Notes: a model not told the origin generated them from the letters alone. Shown: positions 23,717-33,740, counted from the first letter of the stretch. The stretch: DNA of 42,500 nucleotides from Symbiodinium natans (GCA_905221605.1 CAJNDS010001491.1:488860-531359); one strand, 5' to 3'. Made by a program: numbers and translations.

Positions 23717-25250
23717 CCTGAGCCATCTTTCGCTCAACAGAGAACGCAGGATAGCGGTGAAGCTACGCTGCGAGGTGCGCCGGAGCCCACGTGCGTGCTG
23801 GACATGGGGTTTAGGGTTTAGGGTTTAGGGCTTAGGGCTTAGGGTGTAGGGTTTAGGGTTTAGGGTTTAGGGTTTAGGGTTTTTCAGGTTTTAGGGTTTA
23901 GGGTTTAGGGTTTAGGGTTTAGGGTTTAGGGTTTAGCATTTAGGGTTTGGGGTTTGGGGTTTAGGGTTTAGAGTCTAGAGTTTGGGGTCAGGGTTTAGGG
24001 TTGAGGGCTTCTGTGAGCTCCTTTGACTTGACGGCTGGAGTGTTTCGACTGAGACCTTGACAGTCGCACCGGCTGCGTGAGGCCCCGACAGGATGTAGCT
24101 GTCGTGCAAAGTGAGAAACACCTCAATGCATGCGGTTTAGGGTTTAGGCTTTAGGGTTTAGGGTTTAGGGTCTAGGGTTTAGGGTTTAGGGTTTAGGGTT
24201 TAGGGTTTAGGGTTTACAGTTTAGGGTTTAGGGTTAAGGGTTAAGGGTTGAGGGTGTAGGGTTTAGGGTTTGGGGTTGTTGGAAACACCCCCAGGGGGTT
24301 TAGGGCCGATTTGGGGGTGCTGGGTTTTGGGCTCAAGGTTCAAGGCTTAGGCCAAAGGTCTTTCCTGAGCACATTCCCAGACCCTCCAAAATCCTTTTGA
24401 TGCCGGAACTGAGGGGAACCCAAACATATCTGACGATTCTCATGCCGGTGGCCGGATCAGAAGTTATGACTTTGCGCCATCATGTAGCAGCGAATCCAGA
24501 AACTTAGGCCAAGGGGGGGCTGAAGACGATGTCCATGGTTCAAGAACTACGGGTAGCAAACAATGAAGCAATGTCTAAAGCTCCGGCTGCACAATCATTC
24601 CTGAGCACGTTTTGCTTAGAATTCAGGGCTGCCCTCTCTCATGGGGGAAGGCAACCCCTACACCCCAAACCCTAAACCCCAAAAAAGGGGAACATGAATC
24701 CGGCGTCTGCGCGGCACCCGAACTCATGGCTCCCTCCGGCTGATATCTGAAACTGAGCTGCCAGCTTTTTGATTGGAAGGGTGCCACTCGACTGCCTTGG
24801 CCACAGAGTGGGTTTAGGGTTTGGGTTTAGGGTTCGTGTTGCGGGTTTCGGGTCTAGGGTTTAGGCCCCCCCCCCTCCGCTCTGTGTGTAGGGAATGTAA
24901 CCTAGCTTCCCCAATAACTCCTGAAAAATACAGGTACCCTCTGTCTTAATACTCAGTTTGAATAAGGAGCCCCAGTACTACTGGGGGACCCAGGAAAAGG
25001 TGCCACTCCATCTCATTGCCCGCCAAAACAAGGCCCTCGTGAAAATTTCCTGGCTTATGCGCAAACCTGAACCCTAAACCCTAAACCCTGAACCCGAAGC
25101 CCTAAACCCTAAACCCTGAACCCGAAACCCCAAACCCTGAACCCTTAACCCGACTGTCCACACGTGGCGGGAGCATCTAGTTTTGAGGAGTGGGCCCTCG
25201 GCGCGCTCTCCTCGAAGGTCAGCAGCATCAACGGGCCCGGCTGTGGCAGC
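23717..25250 (-). CDS. Four-exon gene block, unknown protein
   Basis: Minus exons 25250-25150, 24757-24678, 24121-24056 and 23797-23717, with phases agreeing at all three introns (1, 0, 0). Acceptors are AACCAAGAG, GCTGGCAG, GCATTGAG and ATGTCCAG; donors are GTTAAGGG, GTTTAGGG, GTCTCAG and GTTTAGGG. Pieces are LPQPGPLMLLTFEESAPRAH, FQISAGGSHEFGCRADAGFM, VFLTLHDSYILSGPHAAGAT and TSQRSFTAILRSLLSERWLR. The second and third look like a beta-rich domain. I do not recognise the family. Three of the four introns have a telomere-repeat donor or near-donor. This is one of the clearest chains in the window. Confidence 0.65.
24290..24650. other. Intron interior, unique sequence
   Basis: 360 bases between a G-type and a C-type array with no open frame of note. 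The imperfect pair TTTCCTGAGCACATTCCC and ATTCCTGAGCACGTTTTGC is a direct repeat about 200 bases apart. Confidence 0.5.
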
Positions 25251-25289
25251 CTCTTGGTTTAGGGTCTAGGGTTTAGGGGTTAGGATTCA

Positions 25290-25422
25290 GGGTTTAGGGT
25301 TTAGGGTTTAGGGTTTAGGGTTTAGGGTTCAGGGTTTAGGCTTTAGGGTTTAGGGTTTAGGGTTTAGGGTTTAGGGTTTAGGGTTTAGGGTTTAGGGCTT
25401 AGGGCTTAGGGCTTAGGGTTTA
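25290..25422. repeat. TTTAGGG array
   Basis: About 19 units ending in GGGCTTA variants. It lies upstream (minus strand) of exon 25250-25150. Confidence 0.95.
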
Positions 25423-25487
25423 TAGAAACTTTTTGGATATCAGGTTAGGGGGCAGGGGGGAGGGGGGGGGGGGGAGGGGGTCCCAAT

Positions 25488-25580
25488 AAGTTTTGAGCGA
25501 AAATTTTGCGCGAAAGTTTTTGGGGGTCCCGATAAGTTCTGAGCGAAAGTGTTGAGCGAAAGTGTTGAGCGAAAGCTTCT
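25488..25580. repeat. GTTGAGCGAAA short tandem repeat
   Basis: Copies of (G/T)TTGAGCGAAA(A/G)T at 13-base and longer spacing, next to a G-rich run (25453-25482). 25580-25800 is unique, AT-richer sequence with no feature I can name. Confidence 0.7.
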
Positions 25581-26254
25581 GTTTTAGAATCTAATTTGTG
25601 GCATTGGCTTTCCGGCCCTGGCTGGCCTTCTGGGATTCTTTGGGTGGGAATGCCCCAGAGTTTTAAGTAACTAGAGCATTTGGCCTCCCAGGCGCTGTGG
25701 ATGAATGTACTTAACCTCTGCTTGTCAGCTGTTTAGACAAACCTGGGAAAATTCTGGATGATACCGCATACAATTTCAATTTCTTTTGTCTTGAGGGTTA
25801 AGGTTTAGGGTTTCGGGTTACCCAGGCGAGCTGAAAGAAAAAAGTCTGCCCGCACCAGCTTATGTGCAATGGGTTTCTGAGCGATCCTAAAGCCCGAAAC
25901 CCTAATCTCTGAACACCCTAAACCCGAAATCCTAAACCCTAAACCCTACAACCCTAAAACCCTAAACCCTAAACCCTACAACCCTAAGACCCTAAACTCT
26001 AAAACATACAAGTGAAGGCTAAAAGTTGAAGCTGTCGGCTCAGGGCTTTAAGCTTCGGAGGGCTTTAAGCTTCAGAGGGCTTTCGCAGGATTAGGGCTTC
26101 GGTCTTTTAGGGTTTTAGGGTTTAGGGTTTAGGGTTTAGGGTTTAGGGTTTAGGGTTTAGGGTTTAGGGTTTAGGGTTTAGGGTTTTGGGGTGTTGGGGT
26201 TTGGGGTTTTTGGGATTTGGAGTTTTTGGGGTTTGGGGTTTTGAGGTTTAGGGC

Positions 26255-26385
26255 TTTCAGGTTGTAGAGGATTCAAGGGCGACCACGGCGATTTTGAAAA
26301 AGTCGTTGGCCTGCGCCGCTTCATGACGCAAAAGGGTTTTGCGTTCAGGGTTTGATGTCATGTTTGCGGGTTCCGGAGAAGGCTC
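26255..26385 (-). CDS. Candidate exon or start of a gene
   Basis: Acceptor ATCATCCAG; an in-frame ATG opens MTSNPERKTLLRHEAAQAND and FFKIAVVALE, 34 codons to a TGA. It lies between G-type and C-type arrays. A GTCGCC donor before the stop would make it an internal exon. In the phase inherited from exon 26634-26571 it would stop after 8 codons, so the relation to that exon is unresolved. Confidence 0.4.
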
Positions 26386-26399
26386 TGGATGATAATGGG

Positions 26400-26563
26400 A
26401 ACCCCAAAGCCTAAACCCTAAACACTAAACACTAGACCCTAAACCCTAAACCAACACTAGACCCTAAACCCTAAACCCTAAACCCTAAACCCTGAACCCT
26501 GAACCCTGAACCCTGAACCCTAAACCCTAAACCCTAAACCCTAAACCCTAAACCCTAACCCAA
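26400..26563. repeat. CCCTAAA array with CCCTGAA run
   Basis: About 20 units, including a homogeneous CCCTGAA block at 26491-26516. Confidence 0.95.
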
Positions 26564-26570
26564 TGGAGAC

Positions 26571-27113
26571 CTGAGAGAACTGCCCACATGCAAACACCCT
26601 GCCTGTGCACCTCCACTCTCGAGCTGTCGAAGGCCTTCGCGAGATTTGGGTACGCGGTTTAGGGTTTGGGGTTTAGGGTTTAGGGTTCACGGTTTACGGT
26701 TTAGTGTTTAGGGTTTAGGGAATTTAGGGTTTAGGCTTTAGGGTTTAGGGATTAGGGAGTTTAGGGTTTTTTGCTTAGGGGTTCGGGTTTAGGGTGCTCG
26801 AGAAGGGTCTCTCGGGTTCAGGGTAGCTGCAACTCACGGGCAGCTGCAACGACTAGAAGTTTATCCGGCCAGCTTCATAATTGCCAGGCAGGAGTGCGGG
26901 ATGTCTATGTAAGCCTTATTTCAGGCGCTGCTCCAGCCCCTTGTAACTCTAAACCCTAAACCCAAAACCCAAAACCCTAAACCCTAAGCCCTAACCCCTA
27001 AGCCCTAAGCCTCAAGCCCTAAACCCTAAACCCTAAGCCCAGCCCACACAAACACCTCAGCCTGAAGTCCCCTTTGCTTAGGGCCCCCACCACCAGCAGG
27101 TTGTGGTCCTGGC
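26571..27113 (-). CDS. Two-exon block, possibly beta-propeller
   Basis: Exon 27113-27056 (acceptor CTACCAAG, donor AG|GTGTTTG) reads QDHNLLVVGALSKGDFRL. Exon 26634-26571 (acceptor CGCGAAG, donor CAG|GTCTCC) continues in phase as PSTAREWRCTGRVFACGQFS. The alternating hydrophobic pattern LLVVGALS..DFRL and RVFACGQFS resembles WD40 strands, but no WD is seen. Another frame of the second exon is open too, so the phase link decides it. Confidence 0.5.
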
Positions 27114-27149
27114 CTTGGTAGCCCAGCAATCATACTAAAACAAGGGCAC

Positions 27150-27330
27150 CCTTTCTATGGTTTAGGGTTTAGGGTTTAGGGTTTAGGGTTTAGGGTTTAG
27201 GGTTTAGGGTTTGGGGTTGGGGTTTGGGGTTTGGGGTTTGGGGATTGGGGTTTGGGGTTTGGGGTTTAGGGTTTGGGGTTTGGGGTTTGGGGTTTGAGGT
27301 TTAGGGTTTAGGGTTTAGGGTTTCTGGGCT
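27150..27330. repeat. TTTAGGG array with TTTGGGG block
   Basis: Canonical units, then about ten TTTGGGG units, then canonical units again. Confidence 0.95.
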
Positions 27331-27396
27331 GAGCTACCTTATCAGGCGACCAAGAACCAGAAAGAAACAGGGTGCAAAAGGGCACCTACGGGGCTA

Positions 27397-27645
27397 CCAA
27401 GTTGCTGTTGGTTAGTAGGGAATGGGGGAATGAGGTACCCTATATAATCCTTTAAAGGGTATATTTTCGCGGGATATAGGGTACCCTCATTCCCTCACTC
27501 CCTACTAACCACCACTACTATTTGCTTAAGAACCCCAAAAATATATAACAACAATCCCTATCTTGCCCTTATAAGGAATAATTAACATTTTCCATTTTTG
27601 GGGGGGGGGTGCTTAAGCAAATAGTAGAACAGCAAGCCAAGTTGC
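27397..27645. mobile_element. Composite insertion with 9-base direct repeats
   Basis: CCAAGTTGC occurs at 27397-27405 and 27637-27645. Between them are a family-B palindrome (27411-27510) and a second palindrome (27515-27627) with perfect 16-base ends CTACTATTTGCTTAAG / CTTAAGCAAATAGTAG and a 9-G run. On the minus strand, removing the insert and one repeat joins flanking open frames (RLACQGCGPCLELQLGSPVG). The right end in that orientation reads CCCTACTAACCAACAG and abuts the repeat. Confidence 0.75.
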
Positions 27646-27649
27646 AATT

Positions 27650-27740
27650 CAAGGCAAGGTCCACAACCCTGGCATGCGAGGCGATGCGGGTGACCTAGGC
27701 GGAAGCTCGGGATGCTGGCGCTTTGTTTGTTTGGTCTTGC
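27650..27740 (-). CDS. Candidate exon interrupted by insertion
   Basis: The minus strand after CAAACAAAG reads ASIPSFRLGHPHRLACQGCG and PCLELQLG up to the composite insertion. The same sense continues at 27396-27350 (SPVGALLHPVSFWFLVA, then a stop). The exon-like look is good but short. Confidence 0.35.
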
Positions 27741-28057
27741 CCCTTTTTGGTTTTTGTTTTTTAAATGGGGGTTTAGGGTTAGGGTTTAGGGTTTAGGGTT
27801 TAGGCGTTAGAGTTTAGGGTTCCGGGTTTCGGGCTTAGCGCTTAGGGTTTTGGGCTTGAGGGTTCCGGAATGCTTGAGGCTCAGGGCTTTGGGGGTGTGT
27901 GGGGTTCTTCTTGAAATGTTCTTCATGAAAAAACATGTTCTTCTTGAAAGGGCTGGTGAAGGAAACTGAGCAGTTCACCGCCTTGGGGCTTCTTGGCCAC
28001 CGGAGCTGCTTGTTCCAAGCATACAAAATGACATTTCTGCCTTGAGGGCTAACGGCT

Positions 28058-28232
28058 TAATACAGGGGCCTGAATACTTAGAACAGGGTTTTGGGGGTTG
28101 TTATAGTATAATCATAAAGGAACCCTAAGGGAAGAGTGCTAGTAATTATTCCTTTAGGGTGGTTATTATAGCATAATTATAAAGGAACCCTAAGGGAAAA
28201 ATAATAGTAGCAATTATTCCAACCCCTATATT
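28058..28232. mobile_element. Element family C, tandem-extended copy
   Basis: CTTAATACAGGGGCCTGAAT, TTAGAACAGGGTTTTGGGGG, then two copies of a TATAGYATAATYATAAAGG..AACCCTAAGGGAA unit and a final ATTCCAACCCCTATATTA. Confidence 0.65.
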
Positions 28233-28244
28233 ACCCAGCTGCTT

Positions 28245-28375
28245 GTAGCCCTAAACCCTAAACCCTAAACCCTAAACCCTAAACCCTAAACCCTAAACCC
28301 TAAACCCTAAACCCTAAACCCTAAACCCTAAACCCTAAACCCTAAACCCTAAACCCTAAACCCTAACCCTAAAGG
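28245..28375. repeat. CCCTAAA array
   Basis: About 18 perfect units. The island 28380-28480 to its right is open on the minus strand, and one frame contains KLGWADFGPR, reminiscent of a kinase DFG segment; this is weak. Confidence 0.95.
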
Positions 28376-28479
28376 GGTCGGGTCTGCGATTCTTGGGGCT
28401 CTCAGCGCCCAACCCTAGGCCCAAAATCCGCCCATCCCAACTTTGGTGGATTGGATTTCCGGGCCCCACGAAACTTGGT

Positions 28480-28650
28480 TTGGGGTTTGGGGTTTAGGGT
28501 TTAGGGTTTAGGGTTTGGGGTTTCGGGTTTAGGGTTTAGGGTTGAGGGTTTAGGGTTTAGGGTTTAGGGTTTAGGGTTTAGGGTTTAGGGTTTAGGGTTT
28601 AGGGTTTAGGGTTTAGGGTTTAGGGTTTAGGGTTTAGGGTTTAGGAACTT
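28480..28650. repeat. TTTAGGG array
   Basis: About 24 units with a few TTTGGGG at the left. Confidence 0.95.
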
Positions 28651-28794
28651 ACCTTTAAACTGAACCCTAACCCTAATCCCTACGATTTCTGTGGGTTACA
28701 GAGGCTTGCATGGGGATTGGGGTCAGTAGACCTTTAGACACATGTTTCCAAGTCCCCAAAACCCTCAAGCCTGAACCCTCAGCCCTGAACCCTA

Positions 28795-28930
28795 AACCCC
28801 AAACCCTAAACCCCAAACCCCAAACCCTAAACCCCAAACCCCAAACCCCAAACCAAAACCCCAAACCCTAAATCCTAAACCCCAAACCCTAAACCCTAAA
28901 CCCCAAACCCTAAACCCTAAACCCTGAACC
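28795..28930. repeat. CCCTAAA/CCCCAAA mixed array
   Basis: Alternating variant units. The following island 28931-29020 is open on both strands with splice-like edges on each (plus: LETGVKEVAERISTWAPAT; minus: LLEGSWVAGAQVEILSATS). Confidence 0.9.
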
Positions 28931-29291
28931 CTGATTCAGCGCTTGGAGACCGGTGTCAAGGAGGTCGCGGAGAGGATTTCGACCTGGGCACCTGCCACCC
29001 AGGAGCCCTCCAAGAGCTCTTGGGGTTTAGGGTTTAGGGTTTGGGGTTTGGGGTTTGGGGTTTAGGGTTTAGGGTTTGGGGTTTGGGGTTTGGGGTTTGG
29101 GGTTTCGGGTTTCGGGTTGGGGTTGAGGGTTTTAGGGCTTGTGGTGTTCAAGGCATTGGAGGTGCGGTGGGTTCCGGGGTGTTCAGGCTGGGTGCGGGGG
29201 TTTTGAAGATTTGGTTTGAGGCATACCCCTGAACCCTAAACCGCCCTAAACCCTAAACCCTAAACAAAGCAGGCCTTCACCGTCCGCGCAC

Positions 29292-29353
29292 CTGTAGCAG
29301 ATGTACTGGCCATTGGCCGCCATGCGCGATGCCTCGGTGGGCCGCAACCTGTA
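29292..29353 (-). CDS. Internal exon, unknown protein
   Basis: 20 codons plus two bases: acceptor TTTGAGGGGAG, reading YRLRPTEASRMAANGQYICY, donor CAG|GTGCGC. It lies right of a CCCTAAA array; on its other side is AT-rich element-like sequence (29360-29420). Confidence 0.55.
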
Positions 29354-29584
29354 CTCCCCTCAAAAGTTTACTGTTCATATTCCTAAATCTTAAGAACAAG
29401 TAATTCCTAAGGGGGCTATAGCGCCAGGGCTTAGGGCTTTGGGCTTTAGAGTTCCGGGCCCAGGGTCTTCAGCTTCTGCTCCGGTCAACCCCCCAAAACC
29501 CCCCCCCCAAAGCCCCCAAAGCCCCCCAAAACCCCCAAACCCCCAAAGCCCCCCAAAACCCCTCAAAACCCCTCAAAACCCTTC

Positions 29585-29742
29585 AAAACCCCCCAAAACC
29601 CCCCAAAACCCCCCAAAACCCCCCAAAACCCCCCAAAACCCCCCAAAACCCCCCAAAACCCCCCAAAACCCCCCAAAACCCCCCAAAACCCCCCAAAACC
29701 CCCCAAAACCCCCCAAAACCCCCCAAAACCCCCCAAAACCCA
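29585..29742. repeat. CCCCCCAAAA 10-base array
   Basis: About 16 copies of a 10-base unit, not the 7-base telomere unit. Frames through it give long proline/lysine or glycine/phenylalanine repeats that are not real proteins. Confidence 0.95.
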
Positions 29743-29815
29743 CCTGAACCTCCCTGAACGCCCCAACTCCCCCACCACTTGAGTGCCCGACACCCAGCGC
29801 CACACTGGCCGCCAC

Positions 29816-30429
29816 CGCTGCGCGGGCGGGCGCTAGCCGGTGAGCGGAGACACCGAGCCCAAGCCCGCTCCCAATCTCCGAAGGCGGTGATCCTGCACTA
29901 GGGCTTAGGGTTTAGGGCTTAGGGCTTAGGGCTTAGGGCTTAGGGCTTAGGGCTTAGGGCTTAGGGCTTAGGGCTTAGGGCTTAGGGCTTAGGGCTTAGG
30001 GCTTAGGGCTTCGGGCTTAGGATTTAGGATTTAGGATTTAGGGTTTAGGGCCACGAGGACCTCACCTGAAGCCCCTGGGCCAACGTAGGGCCTCCGCACA
30101 CCCCGCTTCACACCAACAGTCTGCAAGACGAGCCTTAGCTCAAGTCCAGCCTCCCATCTATCCGCAACACCCTAAGCCCTATCCTAGATTTAGGGCTTAG
30201 GGTTTAGGACTTAAGGGTGAAGATTCAAGGTTTAGGGCTTTGGGTTTAGGGTTTAAGCCCCCCTAAACCCCTAACAAATTCCAGCCCAAGCTGCCCTCCC
30301 CGCAACCTCCGTGTTCGGCCTCCTGCAAGTCGGAGGTCTTCCCCCGAGAACAGCACTTTCCGGCACTTGGGCAGCTGGAATTGGCCATCGACCAAGGCGA
30401 CGTTCTGGGCCTCCGGCCATGTCAGGACC
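29816..30429 (-). CDS. Three-exon gene block, unknown protein
   Basis: Minus exons 30429-30276 (51 codons), 30120-30066 and 29875-29816, phase-consistent (0, then 1). The middle exon has textbook sites: acceptor GCTCGTCTTGCAG and donor CAG|GTGAGG. The first reads VLTWPEAQNVALVDGQFQLP, then CRKVLFSGEDLRLAGGRTRR, and has donor TTT|GTTAGGG. The middle reads TVGVKRGVRRPYVGPGAS, and the last WERAWARCLRSPASARPRS. I do not recognise the family. The intron after 30066 contains the GGGCTTA array. Confidence 0.6.
29905..30015. repeat. GGGCTTA array
   Basis: About 15 copies of the 7-base variant GGGCTTA in an otherwise canonical region. Confidence 0.95.
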
Positions 30430-30593
30430 CTAAACCCCAAACCCTAAACCCTAAACCCTAAACCCTTGACAGGATCCTCTTAACCCCAAAGCGAAGGGGG
30501 GAAAGATGAACTATACCCAGGTCCTGCACAGGGCCATGTCTGAACCTCAAGGCCCTGTCTTCAGGCTTTATGCTTCGCGGCTTAACATCCCGA

Positions 30594-30765
30594 GTAGCCT
30601 ACACTGCCATAGTGCCATCGCGGCAACACACCACGCCTACTGCTGAGGGCGGCGTGACAAACAATCAAACAGGTTTATGATTCGCGCGATTGAAAAAACA
30701 GATTGGGGCATGGGGTGGGCCACCAACCGCCTGTGGTGCTTATGATCCAAGATGGGCATCTTCTT

Positions 30766-30801
<36 letters not shown>

Positions 30802-30925
30802 TCTCTCTCGCTCTCTCACTCTCTCTCCAAGAACTACTTCTTGCGCTTCTTGCTAAATTTCGTATCAACATGGGAGGCAGAACTCATCGTAGCTCATTTC
30901 AGTATGGACGCCATCATGAAAACGC
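30594..30925 (-). pseudogene. Decayed copy of the 3' end of the 640-residue gene
   Basis: Aligns with 34919-35245: GTAGCCTACA..TGCCATAGTG, CCATGGGGTGGGCCACCAAC style matches, then the last codons (DTKFSKKRKK and TAG at 30834-30836). The copy has deletions that shift the frame (a TGA follows FMMASILK) and a much larger (CT)n tract at 30768-30826. It ends exactly where CCCTAAA repeats begin. It includes downstream (3' untranslated) sequence, so it is a DNA-level or full-3'-end copy. Confidence 0.85.
30764..30826. repeat. (CT)n microsatellite
   Basis: Expanded version of a short TTCTCTCTCTCC tract in the parent sequence at 35112-35123. Confidence 0.9.
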
Positions 30926-31024
30926 AAACCCTAAACCCCTAAACCCCTAAACCCTAAACCCTAAACCCGAAACCCTAAACCCTAAACCCTGAGTCTGCGA
31001 CTACCACTCTCCCGTCTCAGGCCG

Positions 31025-31080
31025 CGACCGCCTCCAACACAGGGGCCGGCACGTCGACCGGGGCCGGAGCCTCCTGCGAG
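31025..31080 (-). CDS. Candidate exon, strand uncertain
   Basis: Minus: acceptor AACTCGCAG, reading EAPAPVDVPAPVLEAVAA, then a TGA unless a GTCGCG donor is used. Plus: acceptor CTCTCCCGTCTCAG and an alanine-rich frame. Flanked by CCCTAAA on the left and TTTAGGG on the right. Confidence 0.35.
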
Positions 31081-31524
31081 TTGAGGGTTTAGGGTTTAGG
31101 GTTTCGAGTTTCGGGTGTAGGGTTTAGGGTTTAGGAGTAGAGTAGTTTAGGGCTTTGGAGTAGTTTCGGGTTGGAAGTTTTTGGGTTGAGAGGGGTTTAG
31201 GGCTTCGGGTTTAGGGTTGGGAGTTTAGGAGTTTAAGGAACGACTGCTTGGGGGCTTAAGGGCTGAGGGATTAGGGTTTAAGGGTTGAGGGTTTAAGGGC
31301 TTAAGGGTTGAGGGCTGAGGGTTGCAGGTTTAGCGTCGAAGGTTGAGGGTTAAAGCGGTTTCTTGGCCAATGTCGATGATTTTTCCCAGACATGATGCTC
31401 ACACAAGTTTCGGAGTTGGGGGGTTAGGGTCCAGGGTTCAGCGGTTTAGGTTTTCACGTTGACCAGCAGGTGACACGCTTTCGGCCTTTGAGTGCTTTCA
31501 AGAAGTCTCTCTTGGACGTGTTAT

Positions 31525-31650
31525 CAAGCTAAACCCTAACCCCTAAACCCCTAAACCCTAAACCCTAAACCCTAAACGCTAAACCCTAAACCCTAAACCC
31601 TAAACCCTGAACCCTAAACCCTAAACCTGAACCCTGAGCCCTAAACCCTG
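31525..31650. repeat. CCCTAAA array
   Basis: About 17 units. 31080-31500 before it holds degenerate G-type text (GGGTTTAAGGGCTTAAG) and no clear exon. Confidence 0.9.
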
Positions 31651-31661
31651 ATGCCTGCAGC

Positions 31662-33356
31662 TTAGCTGTGCTCATGAGCGTGGGCGTGCCGCTGTCCGCC
31701 TTGCCTGCAAGGGTTGCGTTGAGGGAAGGGGGCTTACTTGGAGGTTCAGGATTATTTAGGGTTTAGGGTTTAGGGTTTAGGGTTTAGGGTTTCGGGTTTC
31801 GGGTTTAGGGTTTAGGCTTTAGGGTTTAGGGTTTAGGGTTTAGGGTTTAGGGTTTAGGGTTTTATAACCTACTTAGGGAACTTAGGGGCTTATAAGTACA
31901 GCTACAATGTGGGCTATATAAGTGCCCATGAACCTCCAAGTCCGGAGGGCTCCGGCCCTGAGATTCCCAAGTGCCACCAAGGTTCAGGGTTTAGGGTTTA
32001 GGGTTTAGGGTTTAGGGTTTAGGGTTTAGGGTTTAGGGTTCAGGGTTTAGGGTGGCAAGCTTGCGACAAAAGCAACGACCTTAAACCCCACAAGCCCTAA
32101 ACGTTTAGGCCAGGACCTGAAACGTCTTGCCGTGCTTCGTTCGAAGCTTCTTTTCGGAGGTTGATGAAATCTATGAATGCCTTACATCCCATTCCTGGCG
32201 CGTCTATGGAGGAAGTCCTCGATTCTGAACATGTGGCCAGGGATGCGTTGCTGGCAATAGAGGGGTTTCGGGTTTAGGGTTTAGGGTTTAGGGTTTCGGG
32301 CTTAGAGGCAGAATTCACACACAGGCCTACTTTGTTTGGGCGCTTGACAGTGCGGCGGTATGTCTGGGCGGAAGGCAACCCCAGACGCCAACCCCCCACC
32401 CCCCCCCCCGGACCCTAAACCTGAGCCGTAGATGCCGAACCCTAAACCCTTAAACCCTTTAAACCCTTTAAACCCTTTAAACCCTTTAAACCCTTTAAAC
32501 CCTTCAAAAACTTCAAACCCTTCAAACCCTTAAACCCTTTAAACCCTTCAAACCCTTAACCCTTAAAACCCTTTAAACCCTCAAACTGGCCTCCAACGTC
32601 GGGCCCCTCCTGCCATGGAGGCTTTCCCGAGACATCGAAGCGGCGCGCCCCAGGATTTGAAGGGTATAGGGTCTGTCTTTTGTCCCCAAACCTGGTTGAA
32701 ACTGTAGACGAAGGTTTTTTCATGAAGACATGGAGAAGGGCCTCAACCATTTCCAAAATACGTGAAACAGCGGAAATGATTTCACGCAGTTCAACCAAGG
32801 TTGGAATGCTTGATATGGAAAATCGACAGCCCCGGGATTTGAAATATCTGAAACGGTTGCATTTAACACCACCCAAACCCGAAGCTTGCGCGAGTTAAAC
32901 TCCAAACCTCTCCTCACCATCCCCCCCCCCTCCCGTGTTTGGAATTCGACCATTCAGCCTCTCTTGAAATGATTGAAACGGTGATCCGAGACAGAATCTG
33001 TAGCATCATACAGACAGAGAGAGACAGAAGGAGACAGAGAGAGAGAGCGGGAGGGGTGGGGGGAGGCAGCTTCACCACGTAGACCCTAACGGTCCCATAT
33101 GGTCTCTTCGCATCAAAGCCCCGAAACCCTAAACCCTAAACCCTATAACCCTATAACCCTATAACCCTATAACCCTATAACCCTATAACCCTATAACCCT
33201 ATAACCCTATAACCCTATAACCCTATAACCCTATAACCCTAAACCCTAAACCCTAAACCCTAAACCCCAAGCCATGACGATGCCGAAGGTCGAGGGGGGC
33301 AGGGTGAGCCCTTTGAAGCAGCGTCCTCGTCGGCAAGAAGCTGCCGCACTCTCAAC
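31662..33356 (-). CDS. Four-exon gene 3' end, unknown protein
   Basis: Minus exons 33356-33266, 32363-32331, 32250-32186 and 31704-31662, phase-consistent (0, 0, 2). Acceptors are GCAGCTCTAG, CTTCCGCCCAG, TATTGCCAG and CAACCCTTGCAG; donors are GTTTAGGG (repeat), GTAGGCC and GTAAGG. Pieces are LRVRQLLADEDAASKGSPCP, TYRRTVKRPNK and QRIPGHMFRIEDFLHRRARN. In the inherited frame the last exon gives a His-rich tail (HAHAHEHS) and TAA. Alternatively the last exon is read in another frame (KADSGTPTLMSTAKLQ) and the gene continues. No family is recognised. Confidence 0.55.
31755..31860. repeat. TTTAGGG array
   Basis: About 15 units, two of them TTTCGGG, immediately followed by a family-E element. Confidence 0.95.
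31864..31948. mobile_element. Element family E copy
   Basis: Ends GCCCATGAACCTCCAAGT and contains CTTATAAGTACAG. It abuts the TTTAGGG array. Confidence 0.55.
32440..32580. repeat. AAACCCTTT 9-base array
   Basis: About 14 copies of a 9-base unit AACCCTTTA with some decay. Confidence 0.9.
32580..32900 (-). CDS. Open region, possible gene fragment
   Basis: A 320-base unique stretch, free of telomere repeats and open on both strands. The minus frame gives a helix-like run (LREIISAVSRILEMVEALLH); the plus frame gives TWRRASTISKIRETAEMISR. No start or splice pattern decides. It may be a fragment of an intronless gene. Confidence 0.3.
33140..33238. repeat. CCCTATAA array
   Basis: About 12 copies of an 8-base unit ACCCTATA between canonical units. 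Confidence 0.95.
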
Positions 33357-33539
33357 CTAGAGCTGCAGGGGCTTCGGGGTTTAGGGTTCACAGGGTTTCA
33401 GGGTTTCAGGGTTTCAGGATTTAGGGGCTTTAGGGGCCTTCGGGGCCTTCGCGGCTTTCGGGGCTTCTAGGAGCCTTAGGGGGTGTAGGGGGGTTTAGGG
33501 GATTTAGGGCTCCCCAGTGAAGGACTAATGTCCCCTGAC

Positions 33540-33569
33540 CCCAGGGTGCCACACTCTCATCTTGGGCGC
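33540..33569 (-). CDS. Candidate 30-base microexon
   Basis: Acceptor CTAACAAAAAG, ten codons APKMRVWHPG, donor GGG|GTCAGGG. The phase does not link it to the exon at 33356, so it is tentative. Confidence 0.35.
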
Positions 33570-33635
33570 CTTTTTGTTAGGGTGCTTGGGTTTAGGGTTT
33601 AGGGTTCGGGGTTTAGGGTTTAGGGTTTAGGGTTC

Positions 33636-33740
33636 ATGTGTACTTATAACCCCAATTGTACGTACAAGCCCCCTTCAGTCCCCGAAGTAGGTTACAAGTG
33701 ACTGATAGCTGGCGTTCTACGTACCCATGAACCTTCAACC
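33636..33740. mobile_element. Element family E copy
   Basis: TGTACTTATAACCCCAATTG at the left and CGTACCCATGAACCTTCAAC at the right, 42 bases past the stop codon of the gene ending at 33782. Confidence 0.65.

Noticed and set aside
29439-29815. Long open frames rich in Pro/Lys (plus) and Gly/Phe/Trp (minus)
   Set aside because: They are translations of the CCCCCCAAAA array; only the exon at 29816-29875 beside it is supported.
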